Source: Chrysopilus asiliformis (taxonomy: Eukaryota; Arthropoda; Insecta; Diptera; Rhagionidae). Taken from it: 64,000 nucleotides of DNA. The DNA is taken from positions 88,129,848 through 88,193,847 of the forward strand of contig OZ035960.1 in assembly GCA_964034945.1 (NCBI GenBank). Reading direction: 5' to 3'. Below the pieces are notes generated by a model, which did not search any database, had not been told where the DNA came from, and was given only the letters and a program-made list of their open reading frames with translations. Both the position numbers and the translations under genes were made by a program. Below are positions 10,190-22,173 of this stretch, one piece after another. Each line of letters opens with the position of its first letter. The first letter of the stretch is position 1.

Positions 10190-12461
10190 ATTTCGGCAGT
10201 GTCAAGTTAAGGGGAAAATCCCAAAATTAATTTTAAGTTGTTTTATGCTTCTCCTTGTTTTTCAAGAAGTGCTAGACTTCCAAGCAGATGTGCTCGAGAT
10301 CTGCTCGAGAATACCTTGCTCTACTCTGCGACTGAGCTTGCTCTGAATCTGCTAGTCGAAAATGCCATTACAAAGGCAGAAACAGATTAACGGCAAAATT
10401 CGGCAACTGCGCCAATTTTCCAATTCAAATTCTTTTGATTGCAACATAAATTTAATACAACAATCTAACAACTTTTTACTGTTTAACTTAAGACAAACTA
10501 TGCCTACATTAACAAATGTTCCTTTTTAATACTAGTGTGTTCAGTGTTGCATGGGGCTGTCAATTTGTTCCTGCCTTAATACTGATCTGTCTAAGTTTAT
10601 GCAAAAATGTTCGGTATTATCCACCCTTAGGGTATCTTTTTGCGAATCAAAAGATACACTGGGAGCCTTGCGCTTTTTAAAAATACTGTATTCTCGGGTG
10701 ACACTGGAAATGATAGTTTTACGTGATGCCTCCTACAAAAACTATAAATGTAAATTGTAACCCAGGTGATTCTTAATTGTCACTTTACACCATTCCAGCC
10801 CTGTTCCCTTTAACAATTTTTTTAATCACTAAATTCTGCAAAAAAAAACCTTCATTCTAAATACTAAAATTAGCTTTTTCACTTAAAACCTCTGAAATAT
10901 ATTTTAAATTGAATATAGATATTATTTCAATATTTATGGGACCGCGATCAATCGCTATCAAAAATCTAAAATAAAAAGTATTCTTCAAACAAATTACCAA
11001 ATAACCATTAAAATACCAAAACAAATAACACAAAATGTATCAATAGAAGTTAAAAATTAGGGAAAAACATCTACTTAAGCAAAGTATTCAACATTTAATT
11101 TACAATAAAATATATTTAATAAAATAACCATTATATGATACTCTCATCAAATAACATTTACAATCTAAATAAATTAAATTACCCAAAAACAAAAAAAAAA
11201 GAATATTATTTATATTTTCTACAATCAGAAGATTACTGCCAACTACATTTTACAGATATCAAAGTTATAATAAATTACTGGGATAAGCATGTAAAAGCAT
11301 CTTCAGTTTCAAGGATAAATACATAAGCCAATTATCTGATCGATTTATCAATTCTCGTGATAAAAAAATTTGCAGAATTAACTTTCAAATACGAATTAAT
11401 ATCGCAACCATTTCTATTTAAAATAATTATTTAATGTTTCTGCTGAATTGTATGGAATATATTTTATGTGATTTTCTAGGTTTCTGTTACTAAATGCATG
11501 AAATATTTGTTGCTATTACTTTCTCTTAAAATGATTCACCTGGTTTTGTCGAAAAAGTCGAAAAACAAAAATACAAAATATTTTCAGATTGGGAAAAGCG
11601 ATTTTGTACAAAAATTTGATTTGAAAAACTGTTTTTGCGAAATAAATTCTAAGCGGTTTGTAATTGAATTGGTGATATGTTCATGTCTTTTTAGGTAAAT
11701 TATTTTTATTTCTTCCGGTTTATGGAATGAGGGTATTATAACCAAATATACGTCACAAAAATAAATTTTTACATCACTTAACAGTTGATACATCCCTTTA
11801 AATATTTAAAACCAATTAAATTTTATCAGAAAACTTTTTAACTGTTCTATGTACTCTAAAAAATTATGTTCTCAATGTGGAGTACACCTCCGAAATTAAA
11901 CCACCATGATTTCTTCACGACAGAATTTTTTGAAATATTGTGGGCAAGTACTTTACTTTGTAATGTACTTTGGTACATTTGAATGCGATTAACAAAAAAA
12001 ATGTGCTAAATAGGAAAAAAAATAATTTTTTGGATTTCATTTTATTTTTTATGGTTTTAATTCGTTTTTATTTATGATACACATCGCTTAAATTGTTTTT
12101 TTCCTTTTTAGTACATTTTTTTAAATAAAAGCTTTTTTAATTTTATCATTTTTTTTGTATTGGATTAGTTTGATTAAAAATCCAAAATATCGTCTGTCTT
12201 TCGCTACTCTTATGTAGACTTTTTAGTCTTCGAATATATATCTTGCTTTTGAGATATCCTTATGGATTTTTTGACTCTAGAATCGGATTCAGCGACCCCA
12301 AAAACTCCCAGATGAAAAGTGTTATGGAAAATTTGAGGAAAAGGATAATCACTTTATCCTTACAGGGCTTTCCGTTATCTTTACAAGGACGAAGTAGTGA
12401 AAATATTGTATTGTAAATCGCATGGGTGGAAGTGAGACAAAATCAGATTGGAAAATTTGAC

Positions 12462-12775
12462 CCAGACAGACAGACAGACAAACAGGTAGACAAACAGACA
12501 GACAAACAGACAGGCAAACAGACAGACATACAAACAGACAGGCAAACAGACAGACGAACAGACAGACAAACAGGCAGACAAACAGACATACAAACAGACA
12601 GGCAAACAGACGAACAGACAGACAAACAGGCAAACAGACAGACATACAAACAGACAGGCAAACAGACAGACAAGCAGACATACAAATAGACAGACTAACA
12701 GGCAGATAAACAGACAGACAAACAGGCAGACAGACAAACAGGTAGACAAACAGACATACAGACAGATACGAAAGC
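12462..12775. repeat. (CAGA)/(CAAACAGA)-type microsatellite
   Basis: About 310 bp of interrupted CAGACAGACAAACAGG-type repeats in 4-bp register. Open frames on both strands here (Cys/Val/Ser or Asp/Lys/Gln/Thr) are artefacts of the repeat. The left flank (12240-12400) resembles the GGATAA tandem family at 27669-28030. Confidence 0.95.
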
Positions 12776-13716
12776 AAGCCAAATAAAAGCTTTTAAAAAT
12801 AAGGATAGTTTGAAATTCAGAAATCTCAATACCTTGTTATTCTTGGACTGTTCTATCAAAGCCAAAACTGTCAATAAATTATTTCTTTTAAACAATCCTC
12901 TATTTTGTTTTGTTTCTTTTCTTTGCAATTTGTTCCCAAAGCAACCCTTTTCTAGAGTTTTCAAAAAAAATCCATACTCGGTTTTTGCGAAAACAAGAAT
13001 AATTGAATGCCCTATAACTAACTTTACTTGGATGATATTTTCACTATCTTCGAGAGACTTTTGCGGCGCATTTTTCGAGAGACTTTTGCTTTTAATTTTT
13101 TTTAAATCTTCATTGCTTTTATAAGGACAAAATCTTATCTAATTTTTCTAAATTCGTTTCTCATTAGAATGTTTTCCCCTGTTATGAAAAAAAGAGTTTC
13201 AATGTGGTTTTCACAATGAAAACTTTTTTTCTAAAAGGATGATTAAAAGGATGTACCAATATTTTTGAATAAAAAACAAATATTTGGAATCTGAAATTAT
13301 TTCCTTAAAATTTACAAAAATCATAATTTTAAAAAACAACCGGAACGATTAATGACAATAAATTTGGCAAATTTAGGGACGAATTGTAAAGAGTAAAATC
13401 ACTGATAAGAATGACCATGATCACGGAGCGATATCTAAAGCAACGCAACACGAAAAAATCTGAACAAAAATTATTCAAAAAACGATATAAAGAAAAATAA
13501 ACTCCAATGGGAAAATATTTAAGAGAAAAATAAACCAAATCTACAACAAATCGTTCGAAACAAAATACAAAAATTCACTTTTCTGATGAAATTACAAGAA
13601 AAATATTTTTAAAAAAAAAACTTTCAAAAAACAACGTAAAAAACGCAAATACTCAATGGAACAAAAACGGAAACGATCAAAAGAAATTATGTTAATAAAG
13701 GACAAGACAAGACAAC

Positions 13717-14478
13717 CTTCAACGATCATTGGTTGCTTAGCAGGAGAAGACGTTGATGAGGACGAGAACATTTGCATTTGTTGTGGTTGAGACCCAAAAC
13801 CGGAAGCTGACATTACAGAAGCACTTTGAGCACTAACAGTCCGCTGCTGCTGGTAGTTAATTGGCTCCTGCTGCTGTTGCTGCGGTAGCAGTGGCTGCTG
13901 ATGCTGTGCCGATTGGTAAATTTGCGGATTCGGCGGTTTGGCGGATGCTGGTCCGCCAGTGGCTTTTTTAGCCGGTGATCCCAGAGCCACAAGAATGGAA
14001 TCGTTCAAATCATCGAATGCACTTTTGGCTGGCGATGACTTGGTCGAGGAGCTGGGCGTACCAGCAAGCGACGTCGCCACCGATGACGGAAGTGGTGGTC
14101 GTGCTGGTGGCTGCTGATGGCCAGAGCCCGGAAGTTTACCAACGGCTGCATCACGCACAACGACGACAGCACCAGCAGCAGCATTTGACGTTGCAGCGAT
14201 TTGACCAGCAGCTAGCTGGGACTGTTGTTGGTGCTTGTACTGTTGCTGTTGTTGTTGTTCTAGTAGCTGTGATTGGTTATGGAGGTGGTGTTGGTATTGT
14301 TGGTTTTGCTGTACTTCACCTGTTTGAGGTTGGCCCAGCGCCGGCTGCTGGGGTTGTTGCATCAACTGTGCCTGTTGCTGTAGTATGACTTGATCTTGGA
14401 CTGCACCATCGGAATCGGTTAGTAAAAATGGATTTTGTAATGCAGCGTCGTCCGTGGCAGCTTGCAACAAATACGGCC
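13717..14478 (-). CDS. lap: lap large Gln-rich tail exon
   Basis: A 762-nt exon after ATAACAG with 253 full codons. It begins PYLLQAATDDAALQNPFLLT, which contains a third NPF motif, and then has several polyglutamine and Gln/His/Pro-rich runs. Later it has SAFDDLNDSILVALGSPAKK and ends AKQPMIVE plus one base. Gln-rich low complexity is common in insect endocytic adaptors and probably disordered. The 3' border at GAAG|GTTGTC is a poor donor. It was chosen because phase and sequence join to the next exon as MIVE-G-FDALGDVLKP. Reading past it, the frame stays open 41 more codons and stops near 13592, so an intron-retention end is possible. Confidence 0.9.
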
Positions 14479-16457
14479 CTGTTATTTTTTTCGTAAAGCT
14501 TTTTTATTTAGTTTTTTTTTTAAATTGATTTTTTATTGTTTGTTTTTCTCGCAGTGATTCTTACTTAACGCCTAACTAGATTTCTAAAGCCTCAACTGAC
14601 GGTTTTGTATTTTAAGCTATTTTTGGCGGTACAAAAAATTTTACTGCTGGTGGTATGAAAATGCGCTGTTCAATTGAAAGTATCGTTAGGTTTTTATTAT
14701 AGTAGCAAATCATTCTTTTAAGGTGCCGTGCTCTTTTTTAAATAATATGAAATTCGAATTTGTGTACATTTTTTAAGCGTGTGGTCTAAAAATGTGACAA
14801 ACATCGAGATAAATTTTTGGGTGACGAAATATAAGTTAGAAAAATTGAAAAATTGTTTTTTATTACACTTGCTAGTTCTGTTAAACACTGCTGGACATAC
14901 TTCTTCTGTACTTCAGTACATGATCAGTACCATTAAAAAATGAGACTAGTTTTAACAACTCAACAATCTCCTTTTATAACGACTGTTGACAACATTTACA
15001 TTTAAAAAACATAAGAAAAGCTACAATTTCCAAGGGCCAATCGTCAAATACTCTATATGAGGACAGACAAACCTTTATTTAAAAAATATCCATTTGTGTG
15101 GATAAGTGGTCCGATTGGATTTCGATTTATGAAACGGTTATGTCAAATCATATTCTAAATACATTTCGTCTTTATAAATTTTCCGATACGATTGTTAATA
15201 ACGTTTTCAATGATTTTTTATGCATTGAAAAATTTGTGAAGCTAAAAACAGAATTTTACATAACTCATCGATACATCAAAATCCATTGGAACCACTCCTT
15301 CCCCTGTCACAACTTGACTTGCGATATTCTTCAATGTTGAATTTTTAACTCACTAAAAACTAAAAATATGTTGCTTAGACCTCTGGTCAGGTTATAGGCT
15401 ATGTATTATTTTGGCAATTGTAGCCTTTTTATGTATTTTAATTGAATTTATTGAAGCAACTTAAATTATACAGCACAAAAATGTTGGTCTTTGGTGGAAA
15501 AATCTAATCGGCGTTAGTATTTTATATAAAAAGAAAGCTTTCGCCCGCGGCGTATATTTTTTTCTCATTGAAACTAACACCAAAGAATATCCTCAGCTTT
15601 CTGAGGAAAGAATATCCTCAGACACTAACACCAAAAAATATCCTGCATCAGTTTTCTTTTCCAATTTTAACAGAAAGCGATTCAGCGATGACTGATTTCA
15701 TACAAAAAGTAACCGTGAAGCGTTTAGGACACGAAAACACTTTCCATTGAACAACATTCTCATAAATTGACTCACAATCTAAAATTATGCATTTAACCAT
15801 AATTTGTCACTTAACAAAAATCAATTTCCTAGCCTATTAACACTCACTGACCCCTTCTCACGTCAAAAACACAATAGAAAAATAATAATAATAAAGTTTG
15901 TTTTTACATTGACAAAGAGAAATTATACCAGAGAAGCGAGTTATCATTGATAAATAAAAAATCATTGAAAACTTTATTAATAAAGATTGTTTTAAAAAGC
16001 ATTTAATGTTAGAAAGGGATATAATGATTAGGAAAATTATTTCAAAAGAATAATTTTTAGAAATTTACTAAAACTATCTTAGATGTTATTCGTGATATGC
16101 TTTAAATGATTATCCCACGCGTGCAAAAGTTTATTATTTATTGCTGATTAAAAATAATTTTGCTTCATACTTTTATTGTTGGAAAATAGAAAAAGAAAAA
16201 TTCTTGTTTGTTTTAAAGAAGAGGGGGTTATTTGGAACAGGGGGATTCTTGAAAAATACAAACATCATGCGCTTTAATTAAATCAACTTCATTAAATTAA
16301 AGAAATTATTAAGTTAAAAAAAATAAATAAATAAAATATCTTTTTGTAAAATTAGTTTAAAATAAAAATTGAATCTTTTTAAATTGCTTGATTTAAAAAA
16401 AAATTTGATTCTTTGAAAAAGAAAAAAAAATCATTAGACAAAGAGAGAAGTACTTAC
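14479..16457 (-). other. lap intron, AT-rich
   Basis: A 2.0-kb intron. It contains a truncated repeat at 15007-15310 and short direct repeats of AGAATATCCTCAG near 15583-15620. The rest is AT-rich with no recognised feature. Confidence 0.75.
15007..15310 (-). repeat. DINE-1/mini-me-like fragment
   Basis: It begins ACATAAGAAAAGCTACAATT and continues with the TCCGATTGGATTT...GTTATGT...CATTTCGTC...TCCGATACGAT order seen in 17047-17240 and 63209-63645. The GTCY microsatellite part is missing. Confidence 0.75.
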
Positions 16458-16556
16458 TCGCAGGTTCAGTGTTACCAAACACTGTTGAGAAATTGCTATC
16501 TGAGACAAATGTATTCGTTGTCGTGCCTGGTGCACTTGTGGCAGCACCATTGAAAC
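16458..16556 (-). CDS. lap: lap coding exon, 99-nt tail exon
   Basis: A 99-nt exon after TTTTAG and before GTAAGTA, entered and left in phase 1. It encodes FNGAATSAPGTTTNTFVSDS and NFSTVFGNTEPA. The open frame, good splice sites and phase match to both neighbours support it, although the sequence itself is low-complexity and poorly diagnostic. Because the length is a multiple of three with equal phases, it could be a cassette exon. Confidence 0.85.
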
Positions 16557-16630
16557 CTAAAATTTTAAACAGTTTAATTAATCTCTATACAGCATTATTC
16601 ATAAAAAGTATTTCAAAATGAACATTTTAC

Positions 16631-16910
16631 CATTACTCATCCACATATTGTTAGCACCAGTGGCACCACCGGCAGTTGCCGGTTGAGCGGCGGGAGCTGG
16701 AGTGCCAAACATATCAGCGAATGGGTTTCCGAGTTGCAGGAGATCGTCTGATGCTTTTGTATTGCCCGATGCATTCGATGGATCCTGTGTCGCTGATGTT
16801 GGAGAGCCAAACAAATCAACAATTGGTGCACTTGTCTGTGTTGCCGGCGGTGAAGATAGGAAGGGATTTGTAAGAGCACCACTGCCACCAGTTGGCGATG
16901 CGACTTTTGA
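16631..16910 (-). CDS. lap: lap coding exon with NPF, DLF and DLL adaptor motifs
   Basis: A 280-nt exon after TTTTCAG and before GTAAAA. It encodes SKVASPTGGSGALTNPFLSS, then PIVDLFGS, ASDDLLQLGNPFADMFGTP and a Pro/Ala-rich end, finishing ANNMWMSN plus one base. Visible short linear motifs are two NPF tripeptides (EH-domain ligands such as Eps15/intersectin partners), DLF (clathrin/AP-2 type) and DDLLQL (clathrin-box-like). The tail of AP180/CALM works by many such weak motifs. The intron that follows is only 74 nt. Confidence 0.95.
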
Positions 16911-17046
16911 CTGAAAATAAAATTTGTTATTCATTTTTTAAAAAAATGCTGGTATTTAAGCTTAATTAAGAGTTGCTTGCTATATTATGGGTCTAAACCC
17001 CAACCCCCATTTTTTCAGCGGTAGAAAATATCGAAATACAATTTAA

Positions 17047-17240
17047 AACATAAGAAAAGCTACAATTGCCAAGGGCCCGCTATGAGGACAGACAAAAATT
17101 TTATTTCAAAAAATCAATTTGGGTGTGAGGAATGATGGAGTGGTCCGATTGGATTTTGATTTATGGAACGGTTATGTAAAATCGTATTATAAACACATTT
17201 CGTCTTCACAAATTTTTCGATATGATGCAGGTCGGAAAAA
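17047..17240 (-). repeat. DINE-1/mini-me-like fragment
   Basis: It starts ACATAAGAAAAGCTACAATT and GCCAAGGGCC, then GAGGACAGAC and the TGGTCCGATTGGATTTTGAT block. It is truncated before the GTCY repeat. Confidence 0.75.
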
Positions 17241-17827
17241 ATTAGTTCTTTAATCAAGTCATTTTGCTTCAATTTCAAGTACAGAAAACTTTCATAATAA
17301 TTTTAATTTAAAAGTCAATATTCGATTGAATAAACTAACATTTCCTTAATTAAAGGAATTTCCTTTAAGCGAGATCAACTGTCTGTTCCAACATAACGCG
17401 ACTCGACCAATTTTTATGAAATTTTGTATACAAATTACTTGTGAAAAAATTTTAAAAAATAAATAAATAAATAAAAAAAATGCCTTTTGAAAAAAAACAG
17501 CTTACGACTTTTTGACTCCAGAATCGGATTTAGCGACCCCAATAACCCTGAGATCAGGTTTTTAAGGAAAATAAAATTTTAGACCCCAATAACCCCGAGA
17601 TCAGAGAATTTAAGGAAAATAAAATTTTAGAACCTTCCGTAATAAAAGTATTGTATTGTCACCATTGTTTCGTATATGTACAAAATTTCGTGGATCAGTT
17701 AAAGTGGGTCAAAATTAAATTACAAGATTTGGCACTGTTAGACAAACAAACAAATACAACAATCCCTCAATTTCCACGGTAGATACGTTCCATGAAAATC
17801 CGTGTAAATTATTTTATTGAAAATATA

Positions 17828-18726
17828 TTAGGTTCCCGCTGTTTTTTCTGATGAAAATGCAACTTTATTGTGAAAAAATGGTTACAAATGAATCATTCAC
17901 AATATTGCCCATTGCTAGGTACAACTTTTTCCCATCTTTCTGGCAGAGCTCGAATACCGTTACGGTAAAAGTGTTCATCTTTTGAGGCTATCCACGAAAC
18001 AAGCCATTTTTTGATGTCTTCATATGAGCGGAACTGCTGATCAGCCAGACCATGTGCCATCGAACGGAACAAGTAATAATCGGACGGCGCAATATCTGGG
18101 GAATATGGAGGGTGGGGTAGGACTTCCCATTTGAGCGTTTCCAGGTAGGTTTTAACGGGTTTGGCAACGTGAGGCCGAGCGTTGTCATGCTGTAGAAACA
18201 CTTTTTCGTGCATCTGCTCGTATTGTGGCCATTTTCGCTTGGAACGGTGTGGTGGGTAACTCCCAATGCTGAAGAAAGCTCTTCTTGCGTTTGGCATGGA
18301 TTCTTATTGATCAATGCCTCAAATTCAGCGTCTTCGACGGTTTTTGGCCTTCCTTCACGCGGACGATCGTCAACATCGAAATCACCGTCTTAAAAGCGAC
18401 GGAACCAATCACGGCACATTGTTTCACTTAGAGCAGCATCTCCGTAAACTTTTTGGAGCTCTCGATTCGCTTCAGCCGCCGTTTTCTTCGAATGAAAGAA
18501 GAAAATCAACACTTCCCGCAAATGACGATTATTTGGCACAAAATCAGACATTTTCACACAACCAAAAGTATATGACGCAAAAACAAAATCACTACTCTGT
18601 CAAAACGGTTTGTTTACCATATGTCTAAGCTTGGCTAATGACGTTTTCGATATGTGAAAATCAAGCAACACTTGTTGCTGGAGCCATCAATTGACAAACA
18701 GCGGGAACTTAGTTGCACACCTATTT
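17828..18726 (-). mobile_element. mariner element, internally deleted
   Basis: The ends TTAGGTTCCCGCTGTTT (left) and the complement of AAACAGCGGGAACTTAGTTG (right) are mariner-type inverted repeats; the left end appears to lack about 11 bp of the repeat. Length is about 0.9 kb compared with about 1.3 kb for an intact mariner. The transposase lies on the minus strand from the Met codon at 18551 to the stop at 17893. The right side keeps GTGTGCAACTAAGTTCCCGC. Confidence 0.92.
17893..18551 (-). pseudogene. mariner transposase pseudogene
   Basis: The reading begins MSDFVPNNRHLREVLIFFFH and shows the helix-turn-helix region, with an in-frame stop after CRDWFRRF. It continues GRPKTVEDAEFEALINKNPC to GVTHHT, where sequence is lost and the frame shifts. 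The lost part includes the first catalytic Asp (the GDEKW region of the family). The C-terminal part is intact: QHDNARPHVAKPVKTYLETL with the second Asp and SPDIAPSDYYLFRSMAHGLA with the third, ending GQYCE. It cannot encode an active enzyme. The D,D34D class is assigned from the retained motifs. Confidence 0.93.
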
Positions 18727-19553
18727 TTAATTTTAAACGAAAAAATTTTGATCCGGTTTTCATTATTAGATAACTCGTATCGTAAGCTATTTTCTCCAAC
18801 ATTAAAATTACTCCCCCGACTCTTATTTGTTCTTCCTCACTACTATTTTCTGAACAGCTAAACGGTTTTTCATCATAATTTTGTGGGTTTTTAAATGCGG
18901 ATGGTTTTCGACTGTGTTCAATAACTGGCATTTGATTTGTTTTGTTTCTGCCTCTATCAGTCGCAGTTTTTCTGTTTAACCTAACTATTGGTCCAGTGCT
19001 ACTGTGCAATTGTGTTATCGCCGTGCAATATAGATTCTATACTATTTAGAAATAATGTTGAAAGTGTTACTCAAAGACTCTCTCTACATTTGTAAGAAAA
19101 GTCAAGGTAGCTATTTTACAGTTTGGCGGGACCAAAAACGTGGAACGCCTGTACTTAAAAAAAATTACTAAATTTTCTTTTCAGGAAATATTTTTTTATA
19201 ATTTAATGCACAATAATAAAAACTCTGTTCAGCGAACAACTTCATAGAACGCACTTCAACTTTGCCGCAACAAATTATACAAAAGTCAAATCTGATATTA
19301 CCAACAGAAGAAATGCATAAAATATTAAATAATACAAGTCAGAGGCAATGAAAAATCCAAATAAACATAACCGAATATGATTTTATTTCGACTTTAACCA
19401 AAAAATCACTCCAAAAGCATTCATAATTCGAACATCATGAAATTTTAAGCTCAATCAAGTAGCGAGTAGCGTTTGAGGATATAAAGAATAACTAACATCT
19501 TTATGTTGATCGTTTTTAGCGTTTCGTGATAAATATTTAAAAACACCGCTTAC

Positions 19554-19719
19554 CTTATATTGGTTCATGGCGGCCTCCTCTTCAGCCAGAGCTTGTGCTT
19601 TAATATTCTCATCAATGCCATTCGCATGTGAATCAAAACGAGTTGAAGCAGCAGCAGTTCCAAATGATGAGCTAGTAGAAGATAGGGCAGACACACCACT
19701 CTTTACGTTCTTTTGATTG
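19554..19719 (-). CDS. lap: lap coding exon, linker with coiled AEEEAAMNQYK segment
   Basis: A 166-nt exon whose first base completes AG|C (Ser). It encodes NQKNVKSGVSALSSTSSSFG, a Thr/Ala/Ser stretch, NGIDENIKAQALAEEEAAMN and QYK, and ends in phase 0 at GTAAGC. In fly and vertebrate family members a KSGVSALSSTS-like and EEEAAMN(Q)YK-like segment lies just after the ANTH domain. The acceptor (TATAG) has an A-rich rather than pyrimidine-rich upstream stretch, so the exact 5' border is less certain than the others; the frame supports it. Confidence 0.9.
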
Positions 19720-21164
19720 CTATACATTTCATTTTTTTTTGTTTTGCAATTTTTTTTTTCATACGAAAGAGTTTTGTGCACAATTTTGTGTTTTTTTTCA
19801 TATGATGTGAGGAGAAAGGTGTTTGGATTTTGTGATTTGAGTGATTTTCAGTAAAAAATCAATCAAATGTGTGGATTTAATAATTTTATAGTTATGGAAC
19901 AAAAGCAATTTGTTGAAATCAAAAATTTTCGAAAATAAATCGTGTCAACAACTCAAAGCGAATTTAAGCGAAAAACAAATCAATTTAAACGAAAAAAATT
20001 ATTACGATAAACAAATAATTTTCAAATAAGCATTAAGTGTGTAGCGTTTAGTTGATAAATAGAATTTTATGTATTTTTTTTTTAAATAATAAAATTATAA
20101 TTTTGAGCAAAATTCAAATTTTTACGATCCAATCAACAATCAAAAATTTTCAAAATACGAAAAAAAGTTTATACAAAATTCAATATCAATTTGGATTTAC
20201 AATTACAAAATTTTAATACAAATTAAAAATTCAATCAACCGAAAAATGTACAGGCAAATCGTTATCAATCGTTAAATTATATTAATTAAAAAATTATTAT
20301 TAAAATGAATTAAAATCGCACACAGTTTTGTATACGTATTACAGGAGGATAGTTCAATTTAACAGGTAAATATCACATGACATTTTATGGAGAAGGGAAA
20401 ATAAAAAACGAAAAAGAGAAAAAAAAGAAAAAAAATTGTAGTTACTAATAGTGATACTTTTAACATTTATAAAATTGTATATAAAATTACTAAAGAATAT
20501 AAATAAAAAAAATTACTGCTTTAACTATAATTTAAAATAAAAAAATTCTCTAAATATCTTTCTTAAATTGGTGTAGTCTAATTCATTTCTAGGTGGTTTA
20601 AGGTGAGAGTAGCATACAGCGGTACACTAAGTATTTTCTAGATTTTATTGCGAATTAGGGATGTTGATTAAATATAATTTTTTTCTTGAATTACAAAAAA
20701 AAATACAAAAACTACGTTATTTGCAGTAATTTCGAACCATTCAACCGTTTAGAATCCGATTGTCTGAGTAAGTAAAAAAGACAGCTTAATCCACCTAACG
20801 GTGAGATGATACCTTTCTTACATAATCAAACTTCATATGATGCATATAATTGGGTGTGTTGAAATTTTTATACAAAAACTTTGGAAAACTCGAGCGATAA
20901 ATGAAGTAGAAAGTTGAAATTTGGCACGAAACAGGCTTTCATACACTCTTTCCCCCATTCCCACACAAATAGAAAAGGTTTTTGCATTTTTCTCAAAAAC
21001 AGTTCATTTTTTCCAATTTTTCTATTTTCATTCATGTTTATTCAAATCAAGTTTACCCAAATGGAGGGTCGTATCCAGCCTGGGTCCTTTATAGTTTCAT
21101 AGTTTTATTTTTTTATAGTTTTAGCCAGAGCCTAGGGGAAGACCCTTTAATGTCGAAGCACAGT

Positions 21165-21497
21165 TCAGGATGGTCGAAAGAATGAAAGATGTAGGTTTAT
21201 ATTTTCCTTGAACTTCTGCAGGTTATAGTCAGGGGGGAACACATCGGATGGTAAATCGTTCCAAAGTTTTGTTGTTCGCAGAATGAAGGAACTCCTAAAC
21301 TTTACTGTACGAAAACGGGGAGGCTCAAGGAAGAAGTCGTGCGCGCGTGCAGCTTCACTAGGGGGTCTAGGGAAAACATACCGTGGAGGAATATGTTGGG
21401 ATAGTTCGGTTGAACATTTCCCATGGAAATATCTATAGAATATGCTGAGTACCCCAACAGAGCGACGATGCTCGATAGACGGTAATGGATCGGTCAA
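21165..21497 (-). pseudogene. non-LTR retrotransposon ORF2 C-terminal fragment
   Basis: A 110-codon open segment reads PLPSIEHRRSVGVLSIFYRY, FHGKCSTELSQHIPP, then RFRTVKFRSSFILRTTKLWN and DLPSDVFP. The order E-H-R-R-x-V-G-x-L-S-x-F-Y-R-Y-F-H-G-x-C-S-x-E-L and R-T-x-K-L-W-N-x-L-P is the known C-terminal end of reverse transcriptases of Jockey/CR1-like LINEs. Only the last part is present; the catalytic RT and endonuclease domains are absent, consistent with 5' truncation on insertion. Confidence 0.88.
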
Positions 21498-21910
21498 AGA
21501 TTTATCTCCAATCAGTCGGATCGGACTTTCAACGCAGACTTGTTGCGTTAAAGTTCAAAGTTTGCCAACTTTTGCTTCAATGGTTGCGTTCAATGCGTTC
21601 ACTTAAAGGCATTTCTGTGAAACAAACTCGTAAGTGACATTGGAATGCGTGATGGTTGCGTTCATTGTGCTCCAACAGTTAAGGCGTTAAACGCCTGATG
21701 ATATGCAATAAATTTTATTGTGCCATTTTCCCATAATAATTTTTAAATGCAACAAATTTTTTAATTTTTAAAAAAAATATTATCTTAATGGGTATTATCT
21801 TAATAAAAATTGCCTAAACGCTATCTAGACTATCTATACCGTAGGTTCGACACTGGATTTGCTGATGTTTTTATCCGAAGAAGTCGGAATCGGAGTTAGA
21901 CTTTCTAGAC

Positions 21911-22173
21911 CAGGGGTGGGCAAACGTGTCGCGGGCCACCGAGGGACGTAGGTGTGGTGAGCTAAAAAAAAGGTCTACAATATTTATGCTACACATTCAT
22001 CGAATCATTTTCTTAAGTAAACACAGTCGCATCGATTGTGAAAAGCCGATTCTCCAGTCTAGCATAAATATGTATATTTTAGTATGCGCGTCTTAGGTCT
22101 TAGTAAAGGTGGTCACCCCAAAATGTCTTGGCGGTCCACCGGTCGATCGCGATCGACTTAATGTCCTCCCCTG
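21911..22173. mobile_element. hAT MITE, 263 bp
   Basis: Ends CAGGGGTGGGCAAAC and GTCCTCCCCTG. The 8-bp flanks TTCTAGAC (21903-21910) and TTCTAGAG (22174-22181) match at 7 of 8. The element interrupts an older repeat made of GAGTCGGAGTC-like blocks that ends CCGACTCCACAGCCCTG at 22289, itself a typical hAT MITE end, so there are two layers. Confidence 0.85.

Larger units (their letters stand above)
8645..10801. mobile_element. 2.2-kb non-autonomous element with two inner MITEs
   Basis: The left GGGCTGGAATCGCGTAAGGT pairs with the right end read in reverse, GGGCTGGAATGGTGTAAAGT (4 mismatches in 20). GGTGATAG/TATCACC motifs recur sub-terminally. It contains the MITEs at 8851-9112 and 9504-10189. 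A related TCACCTGCCACC-rich stretch lies just left at 8285-8500. No coding sequence is recognised and no clear duplication was found. Confidence 0.5.
4736..13716 (-). other. lap 9-kb intron, mostly MITEs and AT-rich DNA
   Basis: The largest fully contained intron. 4736-6020 is AT-rich with no element recognised. MITEs follow at 6025-6282, 6390-6488, 6987-7488, 7791-8222 and 8645-10801, the last with two inner MITEs. 10802-12180 is AT-rich and featureless, 12190-12400 matches the GGATAA/GACCCC tandem-repeat family, 12462-12775 is a (CAGA)-type microsatellite, and 12780-13716 is AT-rich. No further lap exon is recognised inside it. Confidence 0.75.
16911..19553 (-). other. lap intron with mariner relic
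   Basis: A 2.6-kb intron. 17047-17240 is a mini-me-like fragment, 17505-17645 resembles the GACCCC/GGATAA tandem family, 17828-18726 is a mariner relic, and 18727-19553 is unrecognised. Confidence 0.8.

Noticed and set aside
12349..12782. Long Cys/Val/Leu-rich and Gln/Thr/Asp-rich ORFs on both strands
   Set aside because: They are translations of the (CAGA)-type microsatellite; a 4-bp repeat without stops is open in several frames.
13592..13716. Extension of the Gln-rich lap exon to the stop near 13592 as the normal gene end
   Set aside because: The extension is Phe/Ile/Leu-rich and unlike any AP180 tail, whereas splicing at 13717 joins exactly to the conserved FDALGDVLKP exon. Kept only as a possible minor isoform.
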